Source: Candidatus Hydrogenedentota bacterium (GTDB lineage Bacteria > Hydrogenedentota > Hydrogenedentia > Hydrogenedentales > SLHB01). From it: 8,823 nucleotides of DNA. The position numbers were made by a program, and so were the translations under genes. Position 1 is the first letter of the stretch. Each line of letters opens with the position of its first letter. Below are positions 1-7,425 of this stretch, piece by piece. The stretch spans positions 1 through 8,823 of the forward strand of contig JAPLKX010000398.1 of NCBI GenBank assembly GCA_026387845.1, given 5' to 3'. Below the pieces are notes generated by a model that saw only the letters and a program-made list of their open reading frames with translations, was not told the DNA's origin and made no database searches.

Positions 1-1608
1 CGCCTGGCCGTCGAGCCAGTTGTATGCGCCGCACAGTCCCAGGCGTTCGGGCGTAATCACGCACACATGATTGGGCGCGTAGGATTGGCAGATGGTGCAG
101 GAGTAATACGTGTCGACGGATTCGTCGGTCATGCCGCGGACACGGGCGTCCCGGGCGTCATAGGACGGCGCCGCCAGTTTAAGGAGGCCGGCCACCTTCG
201 CCGGTTCGGTGTAGATGGTCACTTGGACCTTGTCTACGATTCCGCCGTATTCGGCCAGCAACTTGGCGTGAATGATGGCGCCCAGGTGTTTGAGGCGGAA
301 CCCCGCCGCGTAGGCGTCTTTACTGATTCGCAGCCAGAGTTGGTCTCGCTGTGCGATGTGCATCACGCCCATAGCGTGGTTGAGATAGCGGTGCATCTGG
401 CGTTCGAGAATGCCTTCGAAATCCGGCCTCATCTTTCTGCCCGCCACCTCGATAAGGATGCCGAGATCCATGGAGGTCTTGTCGTTGGCGGCATCCAAGT
501 CCGGGCCCTCGACGATTACGCGGCCGTCGTCGACGTCTTCGGGCTCGCGCATGCGGAGGAATTCGAGCGCCTTCGAGTACTTGCCGCCGTACTGGGTATA
601 CATGTCTTCGCGACGAACTCGTTCGCCTTCGAACGCGGCGGCGTATGCCACCGGAATGTCTATTTTCTCGACTTTGACCTTGACGCCGCGCACTTCAATG
701 GCGCGCTGGACGATTTTGGCCGGGTCGGTTTCGCGAACCAGCGCCTCGTCCGTCGTGACGCCGGTCGGCAGGACCTGGGGCGTCGAGGCATGGTCGGAAA
801 TCACGGGGAATCCCATCAGGATCGCGCCCGCGCCCACCGCATACCAATCGTCGGGGATCGGGCCGAACGTGATGCCGAACGCGAAGATTCTCTCGCGGCA
901 GTACTTGAGGCAGGCGCGGAAGTCGCCTTTTTTATGGCCGCCAAACGTGAGTGCGCCGCGTATGGCCCAATTCAACACGTAAATGGCGGAGGTCGTGTCC
1001 CGGCCGACGGGAACGATGTAGGTGTTCCAGCCCATCTCGACCCCTTCTTCCACGAGCTGGTCGTACATCGATTTGCCGTCCCGGTTGCACAACAAAAAGC
1101 AGAGGATGCTCCGCTGCTGAAACTGGCGCACGATATCCACCGCGATTTTGTTGGTGGGGGCGGGCCCCAGCAGCGCGGCGAAACCCGGCATGCGCCCGTC
1201 GACCAATTGAATGCCCAACTCCCGCAGGATGGTGTCGGAGATGAAACCGGTGTGGCCTTCCTCGACGGTTTCACCGTTCATGTAGCGCAACGCGCAGATG
1301 ACCTCCTGGGCGAGCAGAGTCGCGGCCCCGCTGTCCAGCCCGCGCCCCAGATACGGAATCCAGGTGACGGACGCCGGCACTTTGCTCACGAGCGTCTTGC
1401 AGTGATCGATTATTGGCTGCAAATCCTTGAGCTTCTGTGCTTCGACTCCCATGAGGGCACATGCCATTGGCAGGCAAAATGCCGTGCCCGGGAACGCGAT
1501 TTCGTGGTTTGGTCCTTTCTGGGCGAGCGCGGCCGAGAACTGTTCTTCGGCCTGTTTGACAAACACGTTCGCGCCGCGTATTACGGCTGAGATGACTTCT
1601 CGACTCAT
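1..1608 (-). CDS. acsB: Acetyl-CoA synthase (CODH/ACS alpha subunit), 3' end cut by window
   Basis: AcsB condenses CO, a methyl group from the corrinoid iron-sulfur protein and CoA into acetyl-CoA in the cytoplasm. The first 536 residues are visible, of about 730 in the family. The N-terminal region (residues 1 to about 300) corresponds to the bacterial CODH-docking and CO-channel domain that archaeal homologues lack. The A-cluster motif is at the left edge: Cys504, Cys507, Cys516 and Cys526 have the same spacing as the [4Fe-4S] ligands Cys506/509/518/528 of the Moorella enzyme, inside the conserved stretch CQSYAPNHVC. The Cys-Gly-Cys nickel ligands lie outside the window. ATG at 1608 follows a GAGGAG ribosome site (1614-1619) by 5 nt and overlaps the previous stop as ATGA, so translation is probably coupled. 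The N terminus appears about 20 residues shorter than Moorella AcsB, from memory. A long plus-strand open frame across it is antisense shadow. Identity is very secure. Confidence 0.98.
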   Translation of the reverse strand, partial: MSREVISAVIRGANVFVKQAEEQFSAALAQKGPNHEIAFPGTAFCLPMACALMGVEAQKLKDLQPIIDHCKTLVSKVPASVTWIPYLGRGLDSGAATLLAQEVICALRYMNGETVEEGHTGFISDTILRELGIQLVDGRMPGFAALLGPAPTNKIAVDIVRQFQQRSILCFLLCNRDGKSMYDQLVEEGVEMGWNTYIVPVGRDTTSAIYVLNWAIRGALTFGGHKKGDFRACLKYCRERIFAFGITFGPIPDDWYAVGAGAILMGFPVISDHASTPQVLPTGVTTDEALVRETDPAKIVQRAIEVRGVKVKVEKIDIPVAYAAAFEGERVRREDMYTQYGGKYSKALEFLRMREPEDVDDGRVIVEGPDLDAANDKTSMDLGILIEVAGRKMRPDFEGILERQMHRYLNHAMGVMHIAQRDQLWLRISKDAYAAGFRLKHLGAIIHAKLLAEYGGIVDKVQVTIYTEPAKVAGLLKLAAPSYDARDARVRGMTDESVDTYYSCTICQSYAPNHVCVITPERLGLCGAYNWLDGQA

Positions 1609-2453
1609 GACGACTCCTCGTTGATGGAAGCAAGCAACTGGGACTGATACGTGCGCGCGTGCGCGCGGGCAAATGCGGGGGCCGATGGCGGGTTCTGCGC
1701 CGCGGTTGCGGCAAACGATTTGGAGCGGCACGCGGGACACGCGGCCAGGGTCGTGGGCGGGACATTTACGCTCTTCGACACGTGCTCGAACAGTGCCGGG
1801 GATGCAAACGCGCGGCCACAGTCACTGCACCGCACCAGCGGCACCCGCGTATGCAACTCCACCATCACACGTTCGGGCTGTTTTTGTTCGGGCAGATCCT
1901 CATAATGCAGGGCGCCCGTTGGGCAAATGCGCACGCAGGCCCCGCACCCGATACATTCGTCCGCCTGCGTGTCGAACGCAGTCGTGATTTTTCGTTGGAT
2001 GCCGCGTTTGGCGTGGCTGATGGCGTGGCGCCCCACGACCTCATCGCACACGCGCACACAAAGCCCGCACAGGACGCATCGCTCCTCGCTCGGGCCGGCG
2101 CCGTCGGTAAACCGCGACCTCTGGATCCCATACGCCCGCGCCAGGTCCCGGATGAGCTCGACCGTCGGACATCGCGCCAGCAACAGTTCCAGCACCATCC
2201 GGCGCACTTTCCGCACGCGCTCGGTATCGGTCTCGACGCGGTCGTTTTCAGACGGCGCATAGAGGCAGGAACTGACAATTCTCGACCGTTCCCCCGAGGA
2301 CACCTGGACGACACACAGCCGGCACGCGCCGCTGGGCGATACCGCATCGTGATGGCACAACGTCGGAATGAAAACGCCATTTTTTCTGGCAACGGAAAGG
2401 ACGGTTTCGCCCGGCTCCGCAGCGATGTTGCGGCCGTTCAAGCTGAACTGCAC
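1605..2453 (-). CDS. NuoG-N/HoxU-like [2Fe-2S] plus 2x[4Fe-4S] electron-transfer subunit with zinc-ribbon-like tail
   Basis: This is a 282-residue iron-sulfur protein, probably the small third subunit of the NAD(H) module. Residues 1-75 form a plant-type [2Fe-2S] ferredoxin domain with ligands Cys33, Cys44, Cys47 and Cys63. Residues 120-185 hold two [4Fe-4S] motifs: Cys126/129/132/136 and Cys167/170/173/177. The His-ligated cluster usually found between these domains in NuoG and in [FeFe]-hydrogenases is absent; only Cys95 lies there. No H-cluster domain follows. Instead the tail has Cys209-x2-Cys212 and Cys239-x2-Cys242, resembling a zinc ribbon or rubredoxin knuckle, then a low-complexity Ala/Pro/Ser end. 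The listed start is GTG at 2453, but it has no good ribosome site. A perfect one precedes an in-frame ATA at 2471, which would add six residues (ITEQHA, first read as Met). The stop overlaps the acsB start by 4 bp. Domain calls are firm; the partner assignment is inferred from the operon. Confidence 0.93.
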   Translation of the reverse strand: MQFSLNGRNIAAEPGETVLSVARKNGVFIPTLCHHDAVSPSGACRLCVVQVSSGERSRIVSSCLYAPSENDRVETDTERVRKVRRMVLELLLARCPTVELIRDLARAYGIQRSRFTDGAGPSEERCVLCGLCVRVCDEVVGRHAISHAKRGIQRKITTAFDTQADECIGCGACVRICPTGALHYEDLPEQKQPERVMVELHTRVPLVRCSDCGRAFASPALFEHVSKSVNVPPTTLAACPACRSKSFAATAAQNPPSAPAFARAHARTYQSQLLASINEESS

Positions 2454-2477
2454 GGCGTGTTGTTCCGTTATCGGACG

Positions 2478-2482
2478 CTCCT
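2478..2482 (-). promoter_or_regulatory. Ribosome binding site pointing to a possible ATA start
   Basis: AGGAG directly follows the nuoF-like stop codon (TAA, 2485-2483). It lies 6 nt before an in-frame ATA (2471-2469) but 24 nt before the GTG at 2453, which is too far for normal use. Either translation starts at the rare codon ATA, or a base differs here from a canonical start, or the GTG is reached through a weak GGAA just upstream of it. Confidence 0.6.
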
Positions 2483-4390
2483 TTATGCGACCTTAATAGC
2501 CTTGAACTTGCACGCGTCGGCGCACAGTCCGCACCGGGTGCAAAGCCCGTTGTTGATTTCATGCGGGGCCTTCTTCTTGCCGAAAGCGGCCTTGACCGGG
2601 CAGACGCGGGCGCACGCCCCGCAACCCGTGCAAGACTCGCGCACCACCTGGTATTCAATCAGGGCTTTACAGACCCGTGCGGGGCACCGCCGCTCTTCAA
2701 TGTGGGCGCGATACTCTTCCTCAAAAAAGTGGAGCGTGCTCCGCACGGGATTGGGCGCCGACCCTCCCAGGGCGCAGAGCGACCCGTCCGCCATCGCCTC
2801 GGAAAGTTCTTTGAGCAGATCGAGATGCTCAGGCCGGCCGCGCCCTTCGCAGATGGCGCTCAACGTCTCGAGCATTCTCAGCGTCCCCTCCCGGCATGGG
2901 ACGCATTTTCCGCAGGATTCCTCCTTGAGAAATGCCAGGAAGTAACGGGCCATCTCCACCATGCAGGTGCGGCTGTCCATGACGATCATGCCGCCGGATC
3001 CCATCATGGAGCCCAGCGAAGTCAGCGTCTCGTAATCGACCGGGCAGTCCAAGTGGGCGGCGGGGATGCAGCCGCCTGAGGGCCCGCCGGTTTGCAGGGC
3101 TTTGAATTCGCCGCCATCCTGTATGCCGCCGCCAATCTGCTCGACGACTTCGCGCAGGCTGGTCCCCATCGGGACCTCCACCAGGCCCACCCGTTTGGCT
3201 TTGCCCACCAACGAGAAGACTTTGGTGCCTTTGCTGCTGGGGGTGCCGATGGAAGAGAACCAGCCGGCCCCGCGCGTGATGATGACGGGGACGTTGTTCC
3301 AGGTTTCGACATTGTTGATATTGGTTGGCATTCCCCACAGCCCGGATTGGGCGGGATATGGGGGGCGTTGGCGGGGAGTGCCGGCATTGCCTTCGATCGA
3401 TGCAATCAGCCCGGTTTCTTCACCGCAGACAAATGCCCCGGCGCCCCGACTGATCCGGATCCTGAAATCGAAACCGGAGCCAAATATGTTCTCTCCCAAA
3501 AGGCCGGCGGCTTCCGCCTGCTGGACCGCGAGCCGCATCCGTTTCACGGCGAGCGGATACTCTTCGCGCACATAGACGTAGCCGATGCGGGCGCCGATGG
3601 CGTACGCGCCGATGATCATGCCCTCGATGATGGAATGCGGGTCGCCTTCGATGATGGATCGATCCATGTAGGCGCCCGGGTCGCCCTCGTCGGCGTTGCA
3701 GATGACGAATCGAGCCGCCCCATTCGCCTTGCGGCAGGCCTCCCATTTCCGGCCCGTTGGAAACCCGCCGCCCCCGCGGCCGCGCAACCCGGACCGTTTG
3801 ATCTCGTCGATGACGTCTTCCGGCTGGAGTTGGGTGAGGGCTTTGGCGGCGCCGGCGTAGCCGCCGAACGCGATGTATTCGTCGAGGGACGTAGGGTCGA
3901 TGATGCCGCAGTTGCGCAGGGCAATTCGGACCTGGTTCTTGAAGAAGGGCGCCTCGGAATAAGGCGGCACTTTCTGGACGTCCGGCTGAATCACGCCTTG
4001 CAGATAGGGGATTTCGGTATCGTCGCTGAGCAGGTGCTCGCTGGTCGCTCTGGCCACGGCTTTTTTCGTGTAGACCCTGCCGCCGAACGTCAACAGCAGG
4101 AGATTCTCGATATCGGACGGTTTCATGTTGGCGTACGTAATCCTGCCCTGCCCCGGCAACACCACATCCACCAGCGGCTCGAGGAAGCAGGCGCCGTTGC
4201 AGCCGGTTTCGGCGACGAAAAATCCGTAGTTGTTCTTTTCGTTCTGTTCCCGGATGGCCTCGAACAATTTACCGGCGCCGCCGGCCAACCCGCATGTGGC
4301 CATGCCCACGCGGATCCGGGTCCACCCATTGAAAAAGTGCTCGCGCACCGAATCGCGCGCGGCTATGAGTTCTTGAGGCGTCTTAATCAT
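2483..4390 (-). CDS. nuoF: NuoF/HydB-like FMN- and NAD(H)-binding iron-sulfur flavoprotein
   Basis: This 635-residue protein is the diaphorase subunit that exchanges electrons between NAD(P)(H), FMN and iron-sulfur clusters. Residues about 25-85 are a thioredoxin-like [2Fe-2S] domain with Cys33, Cys64 and Cys68; the fourth canonical cysteine is not seen. The FMN/NADH core starts at the glycine-rich GRGGGGFPTG (204-213) and continues through NADEGDPGA (232-240). The N3-type [4Fe-4S] site is Cys493, Cys496, Cys499 and Cys539. CPARVC (569-574) precedes a C-terminal ferredoxin domain with Cys587/590/593/597 and Cys617/620/623/627. This thioredoxin, NuoF, ferredoxin order is that of HydB of [FeFe]-hydrogenases rather than complex I NuoF. 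ATG at 4390 overlaps the previous stop as ATGA and gives the family-like N terminus. The same frame stays open to 4954 only because it runs under nuoE. Whether it bifurcates electrons cannot be read from sequence. Confidence 0.97.
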   Translation of the reverse strand: MIKTPQELIAARDSVREHFFNGWTRIRVGMATCGLAGGAGKLFEAIREQNEKNNYGFFVAETGCNGACFLEPLVDVVLPGQGRITYANMKPSDIENLLLLTFGGRVYTKKAVARATSEHLLSDDTEIPYLQGVIQPDVQKVPPYSEAPFFKNQVRIALRNCGIIDPTSLDEYIAFGGYAGAAKALTQLQPEDVIDEIKRSGLRGRGGGGFPTGRKWEACRKANGAARFVICNADEGDPGAYMDRSIIEGDPHSIIEGMIIGAYAIGARIGYVYVREEYPLAVKRMRLAVQQAEAAGLLGENIFGSGFDFRIRISRGAGAFVCGEETGLIASIEGNAGTPRQRPPYPAQSGLWGMPTNINNVETWNNVPVIITRGAGWFSSIGTPSSKGTKVFSLVGKAKRVGLVEVPMGTSLREVVEQIGGGIQDGGEFKALQTGGPSGGCIPAAHLDCPVDYETLTSLGSMMGSGGMIVMDSRTCMVEMARYFLAFLKEESCGKCVPCREGTLRMLETLSAICEGRGRPEHLDLLKELSEAMADGSLCALGGSAPNPVRSTLHFFEEEYRAHIEERRCPARVCKALIEYQVVRESCTGCGACARVCPVKAAFGKKKAPHEINNGLCTRCGLCADACKFKAIKVA

Positions 4391-4878
4391 GCCGATTCCG
4401 CTTCCCAGTATTTGCCCAGAATCCGACGTAATGCGCGCGGCACCACTTCTCCGTAAACTTCGCGGTCGATCATGATGGCCGGCGCAAGTGAACAACACCC
4501 AAGGCACCTGACCGTCTGGACGGTGAAACTGCCGTCTTCGGTTGTTTCTCCGTCCCCTGTTTTGAGGGTGGATTGAATCGCCTCGGCGATCATCCCGGCC
4601 CCTTTGAGGTGACACGCCGTGCCGCAGCAGATGTGTATCGTGTGACGGCCGCGCGGGGTCAGGCTGAACGCCTTGAAGAACGTGGCCACGTGATAAACCT
4701 GGTTGCGCGGGACGCTCAGCCCATGCGCTATCTGTTCCAACGCCACCCGCGGAAGGTAATGCAATTCCTCCTGCACGTCTTGAAGCACGCCGATCAGCGA
4801 CGCCGGCTCGTCCGGGTACCGGCCCAATACGCCGGTGACCGCGGAGTTGACGCGCGCGTTCTCGGAATAGTTGTTCAT
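4387..4878 (-). CDS. nuoE: NuoE-like thioredoxin-fold [2Fe-2S] subunit
   Basis: This 163-residue subunit, of usual NuoE/HydC length, normally pairs with NuoF/HydB and carries a single [2Fe-2S] cluster near the FMN. The N-terminal helical part holds the family stretch VYHVATFFKAF (61-71). The cluster ligands are Cys84-x4-Cys89, in CCGTACH, and Cys125-x3-Cys129, in RCLGCCS. ATG at 4878 overlaps the stop of the cooF-like gene as ATGA and has GGGAG 7 nt upstream (4886-4890). The stop in turn overlaps the nuoF-like start by 4 bp, so E and F are almost certainly co-translated in a fixed ratio. Placement between CODH and ACS genes suggests it serves a CODH-linked NAD(H) oxidoreductase rather than complex I, since no membrane subunit is present in the window. 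Confidence 0.96.
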   Translation of the reverse strand: MNNYSENARVNSAVTGVLGRYPDEPASLIGVLQDVQEELHYLPRVALEQIAHGLSVPRNQVYHVATFFKAFSLTPRGRHTIHICCGTACHLKGAGMIAEAIQSTLKTGDGETTEDGSFTVQTVRCLGCCSLAPAIMIDREVYGEVVPRALRRILGKYWEAESA

Positions 4879-5402
4879 ACGGCCTCTCCCGGCTGGCCGG
4901 CGGCGCGCCTGAATTCGACCAGGCAGGCCTCCCGCTTCTCGCGCGACACGTCATCGGACGTCTGAAACGTCAGCGCCCCGGAAGGGCAGGCCGTCACGCA
5001 CGCCGGAAGCCGGCCCCGTTGCACCAGATCGAAACATTGGTCGCACTTGACGATGGCGCGGCGCTGCTCATCGAGCGAGATCACCCCGAACGGGCAGGCC
5101 ATCACGCACCACGTGCAGCCAATGCACAGGCCGTGATCCAAGACAATCGGGTCGTCGACCCCGCTGCGGTTCAGCGCCTTGGTCGGGCAGACACCCATGC
5201 ACGGGGCGGTTTCGCACTGCCTGCACTGCAGCGGCATTGCAAAACCGGCATCCCCTGCCACACGCACGCGCGACCGGGACGCCGGTTGTTCAAGAATCGC
5301 CCCGAATAATTCGCCGGACTCCGAGTGGGCTATCGCACAACCCAATTCGCACGACTTGCAGGCAAGGCACCGCTTGATTCGAATTACGAGCATGCGTTTC
5401 AA
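4875..5402 (-). CDS. cooF: CooF-type polyferredoxin, electron carrier for CODH
   Basis: This 175-residue protein has four [4Fe-4S] clusters and belongs to the CooF/HycB/DMSO-reductase-B group. Motif cysteines are Cys12/15/18/22, Cys60/63/68/72, Cys93/96/99/103 and Cys120/123/135/139, the usual interleaved four-cluster pattern. In Rhodospirillum rubrum and Carboxydothermus, CooF sits next to CooS and relays its electrons to a partner enzyme. Here it lies 18 nt after cooS and overlaps the nuoE-like start by 4 bp, so the predicted partner is the NAD(H) module. The start is TTG at 5402, supported by GAGG about 8 nt upstream; an in-frame ATG at 5393 would remove three residues and is the alternative. 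A stop lies in frame just upstream, so a much longer form is excluded. No signal peptide or membrane segment is seen. The family is certain; the name CooF rests on position beside cooS. Confidence 0.91.
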   Translation of the reverse strand: MKRMLVIRIKRCLACKSCELGCAIAHSESGELFGAILEQPASRSRVRVAGDAGFAMPLQCRQCETAPCMGVCPTKALNRSGVDDPIVLDHGLCIGCTWCVMACPFGVISLDEQRRAIVKCDQCFDLVQRGRLPACVTACPSGALTFQTSDDVSREKREACLVEFRRAAGQPGEAV

Positions 5403-5420
5403 AATGCCGGCCTCATTGCG

Positions 5421-7397
5421 TTAACCCACGGCAGCGCGGGCCGAATCGTCCACGAGCGGTTTTCCCAGCGACTCAACCGGCCGCGGTTCAAACATCATCG
5501 GTGAGAGATGCAGCGCTTCACGTTTGGAATCAATGTGCTTGATGATCAACCGCGCGGCCTGGATCGGGTCTTTTTCAAAAGCGAATTTGCCGCCGAAATC
5601 CTTCTCGATGCCGTTGGTCAGGTAATCGGCCACTACGGGGCTGCCCATCACGGGCAACGGGTCGCCAACCACCGTGTAGACGCCGGAGCCAACAACGTAG
5701 AACCCGATGGCGATCGCTTTATCGCTCATCCATTCGGGGGCCGCGCCGGCAACCGGCAAGTCTGCAAAATCGTCGCCCAGACCGCCTTCCCGGCAGATTT
5801 CGATGCAGGCCGTGAGGATCCTCGAGATGTCCACGCACGATCCCATGTGAAGGCAGGGCGGCAAACCTACCGCATCGCATACTTCCTTCAGCCCGTTGCC
5901 CGCGTAGAGATCCGCGGCTTCCGGCGTCAATAGCCCTGCTTTGCCGCAGGCGATGGCCGAGCACCCGGTCTGCACAACCAGCACGTCGTGCCGCAGCAGT
6001 TCCTTCACGAGCGCCAAGTGCGCCTCGTCCTGTTTTATTTTCACCGTGTTGCAGCCCACCACCGCCACCACCCCGCGGATTCGGCCGTCGCTGATCGCGT
6101 TGTTCAGCGGCCGGTACGAGGGCCGGTACCGGCCCCCGAGATGATCGAATACGCCCTCCGTGGTAAATCCCGCCACCAGCGGGGACTTCTCGGTCGGGAT
6201 GTGTACTTTGGATTTGTCTCTATTGACATAGTTCGCCACGCCGGCCAGCAGGATTTGTTTTGCGCTCTCGATGGCGCGGCTGTCGTCGAACTCGATATGC
6301 TGGAAACCTTCAAAGTGGGCTTTGGGCGAGGTGCTCACCATGAGCGTGTGGTACTTCTTGGCCAGATCGCGCAATGCCGGGAAAATGCACTGGATGTCCA
6401 CCACCATCATTTCCACCGCGCCCGTCACCAGCGCGAACTCCTGGTGCAGCAGGTTGCCGGCAATGGGCACCCCGTGGCGCATCAGCACTTCGTTGGCCGT
6501 GCAACAGATCCCCGCCAACTGCAGGCCCTGCGCCCCCGCGTCCCTGCACGCATCGAGCACTTCGTCGCTCTGGCTGGCCACCACCAGCGCATCCGAAAGG
6601 ACCGGCTCGTGGCCATGAACCAGGATATTCACGTAATCGCGCTTCAACACCCCGAGATTGGCTTCCGACACCAGCGGCGCGGGTTCGCCAAGAAGGATGT
6701 CGCTGAGTTCCGTGGCGATCATCGAGCCGCCCCAGCCGTCAGCCAGACCCGCGCGAACGCAATTTAGAATCAAATGATGCGGCTCGTTGGACGCGCCCAT
6801 GTTCGTGCTGTGAAGGGTGCCGACAATCTCCCGGTCGATCCCACGCGGCGCAACACCCGCCTTTTCCCACCGCGCCCGGACCTTTTGCGGCGCCCGCGAT
6901 ACGAATCGCAGCACACCGTCCTGACGGCCGAAATCCTCGAGCGCGGCGAGCGCCACTTTTTCCGCAAGCTGTTCTGTGGTAGCGCCGGCCGTTGGAATGC
7001 CCCACTCCTCGGCCAGCTTCCGGAGCTTGGCCGGGCCCTTGATTCTGTATCCGGGCGTTTTGCCGCGAGCCGTTTGCAGGAGCATCTGGGCAATGCCGCG
7101 CCCGTGGTCTGAGTGGGCCGCGGAGCCCACCGCGGACTTGCGGGCCAGGTTGCGGGCCGCTATCACGGCAGGCGAAGCCCCGCAAATGCCTGTTTGAGGG
7201 CCGTCGCCGAATGGGTTGATCCGGCATGGGCCCATGTTGCAATTCTGGCAACAAATACCTAGCTGACCATAGCCGCACAACGGTTGCATCGCGTCATACC
7301 GGTCGTAAGCCAGTTTCAGCGCGTTTTGTGCGGCCAACTCCAACATTCGACACGCAGCAGGGTCCGAACTCCGCTGATGTGAACCGGGCACGGGCAT
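5421..7397 (-). CDS. cooS: Ni-containing carbon monoxide dehydrogenase catalytic subunit
   Basis: CooS/AcsA interconverts CO and CO2 at the [Ni-4Fe-5S] C-cluster and, beside AcsB, supplies CO for acetyl-CoA synthesis. The protein has 658 residues, normal for the family. D-cluster ligands are Cys41 and Cys49; B-cluster ligands are Cys50, Cys53, Cys58 and Cys72, each two higher than in R. rubrum CooS. C-cluster candidates are His263 (HGHEP), Cys298 or Cys299 (GICCTANE), Cys337, Cys449 (VVGCN), Cys479 (TGCSAIACGK) and Cys521 (HMGSC). Lys560, in WMSDKAIAIG, matches the catalytic lysine. All active-site residues are therefore present. ATG at 7397 has AAAGGAG 7 nt upstream (7405-7411). The frame stays open to 7463, and a TTG at 7415 with GGAGG before it is a weaker alternative start. 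It is the first gene of the minus-strand operon, divergent from cooC. Confidence 0.98.
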   Translation of the reverse strand: MPVPGSHQRSSDPAACRMLELAAQNALKLAYDRYDAMQPLCGYGQLGICCQNCNMGPCRINPFGDGPQTGICGASPAVIAARNLARKSAVGSAAHSDHGRGIAQMLLQTARGKTPGYRIKGPAKLRKLAEEWGIPTAGATTEQLAEKVALAALEDFGRQDGVLRFVSRAPQKVRARWEKAGVAPRGIDREIVGTLHSTNMGASNEPHHLILNCVRAGLADGWGGSMIATELSDILLGEPAPLVSEANLGVLKRDYVNILVHGHEPVLSDALVVASQSDEVLDACRDAGAQGLQLAGICCTANEVLMRHGVPIAGNLLHQEFALVTGAVEMMVVDIQCIFPALRDLAKKYHTLMVSTSPKAHFEGFQHIEFDDSRAIESAKQILLAGVANYVNRDKSKVHIPTEKSPLVAGFTTEGVFDHLGGRYRPSYRPLNNAISDGRIRGVVAVVGCNTVKIKQDEAHLALVKELLRHDVLVVQTGCSAIACGKAGLLTPEAADLYAGNGLKEVCDAVGLPPCLHMGSCVDISRILTACIEICREGGLGDDFADLPVAGAAPEWMSDKAIAIGFYVVGSGVYTVVGDPLPVMGSPVVADYLTNGIEKDFGGKFAFEKDPIQAARLIIKHIDSKREALHLSPMMFEPRPVESLGKPLVDDSARAAVG

Positions 7398-7404
7398 GAC
7401 AAGT

Positions 7405-7411
7405 CTCCTTT
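7405..7411 (-). promoter_or_regulatory. Ribosome binding site of cooS
   Basis: AAAGGAG lies 7 nt before the ATG at 7397 and decides the start over the open frame reaching 7463. A second strong site, GGAGGT, lies at 7420-7425, about 22 nt from the ATG, and could serve a TTG at 7415 in the same frame. Confidence 0.8.
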
Positions 7412-7425
7412 CCAATGGGACCTCC

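Noticed and set aside
67..1590. 507-codon open frame on the plus strand
   Set aside because: It lies antisense to acsB, whose minus-strand translation carries the A-cluster motif and family sequence throughout; the plus frame shows no domain and is a GC-rich shadow.
1659..2945. 428-codon open frame on the plus strand
   Set aside because: It runs antisense across two genes with clear iron-sulfur motifs and has Arg/His/Pro-rich composition typical of shadow frames.
1605..4878. [FeFe]-hydrogenase HydABC operon
   Set aside because: The E, F and third subunits resemble HydC, HydB and the HydA N terminus, but no H-cluster cysteine motifs are encoded anywhere in the window.
4391..4954. 188-residue N-terminal extension of the nuoF-like frame
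   Set aside because: It overlaps nuoE and part of cooF in another frame, has no domain, and the ATG at 4390 gives the ATGA overlap and a family-like N terminus.
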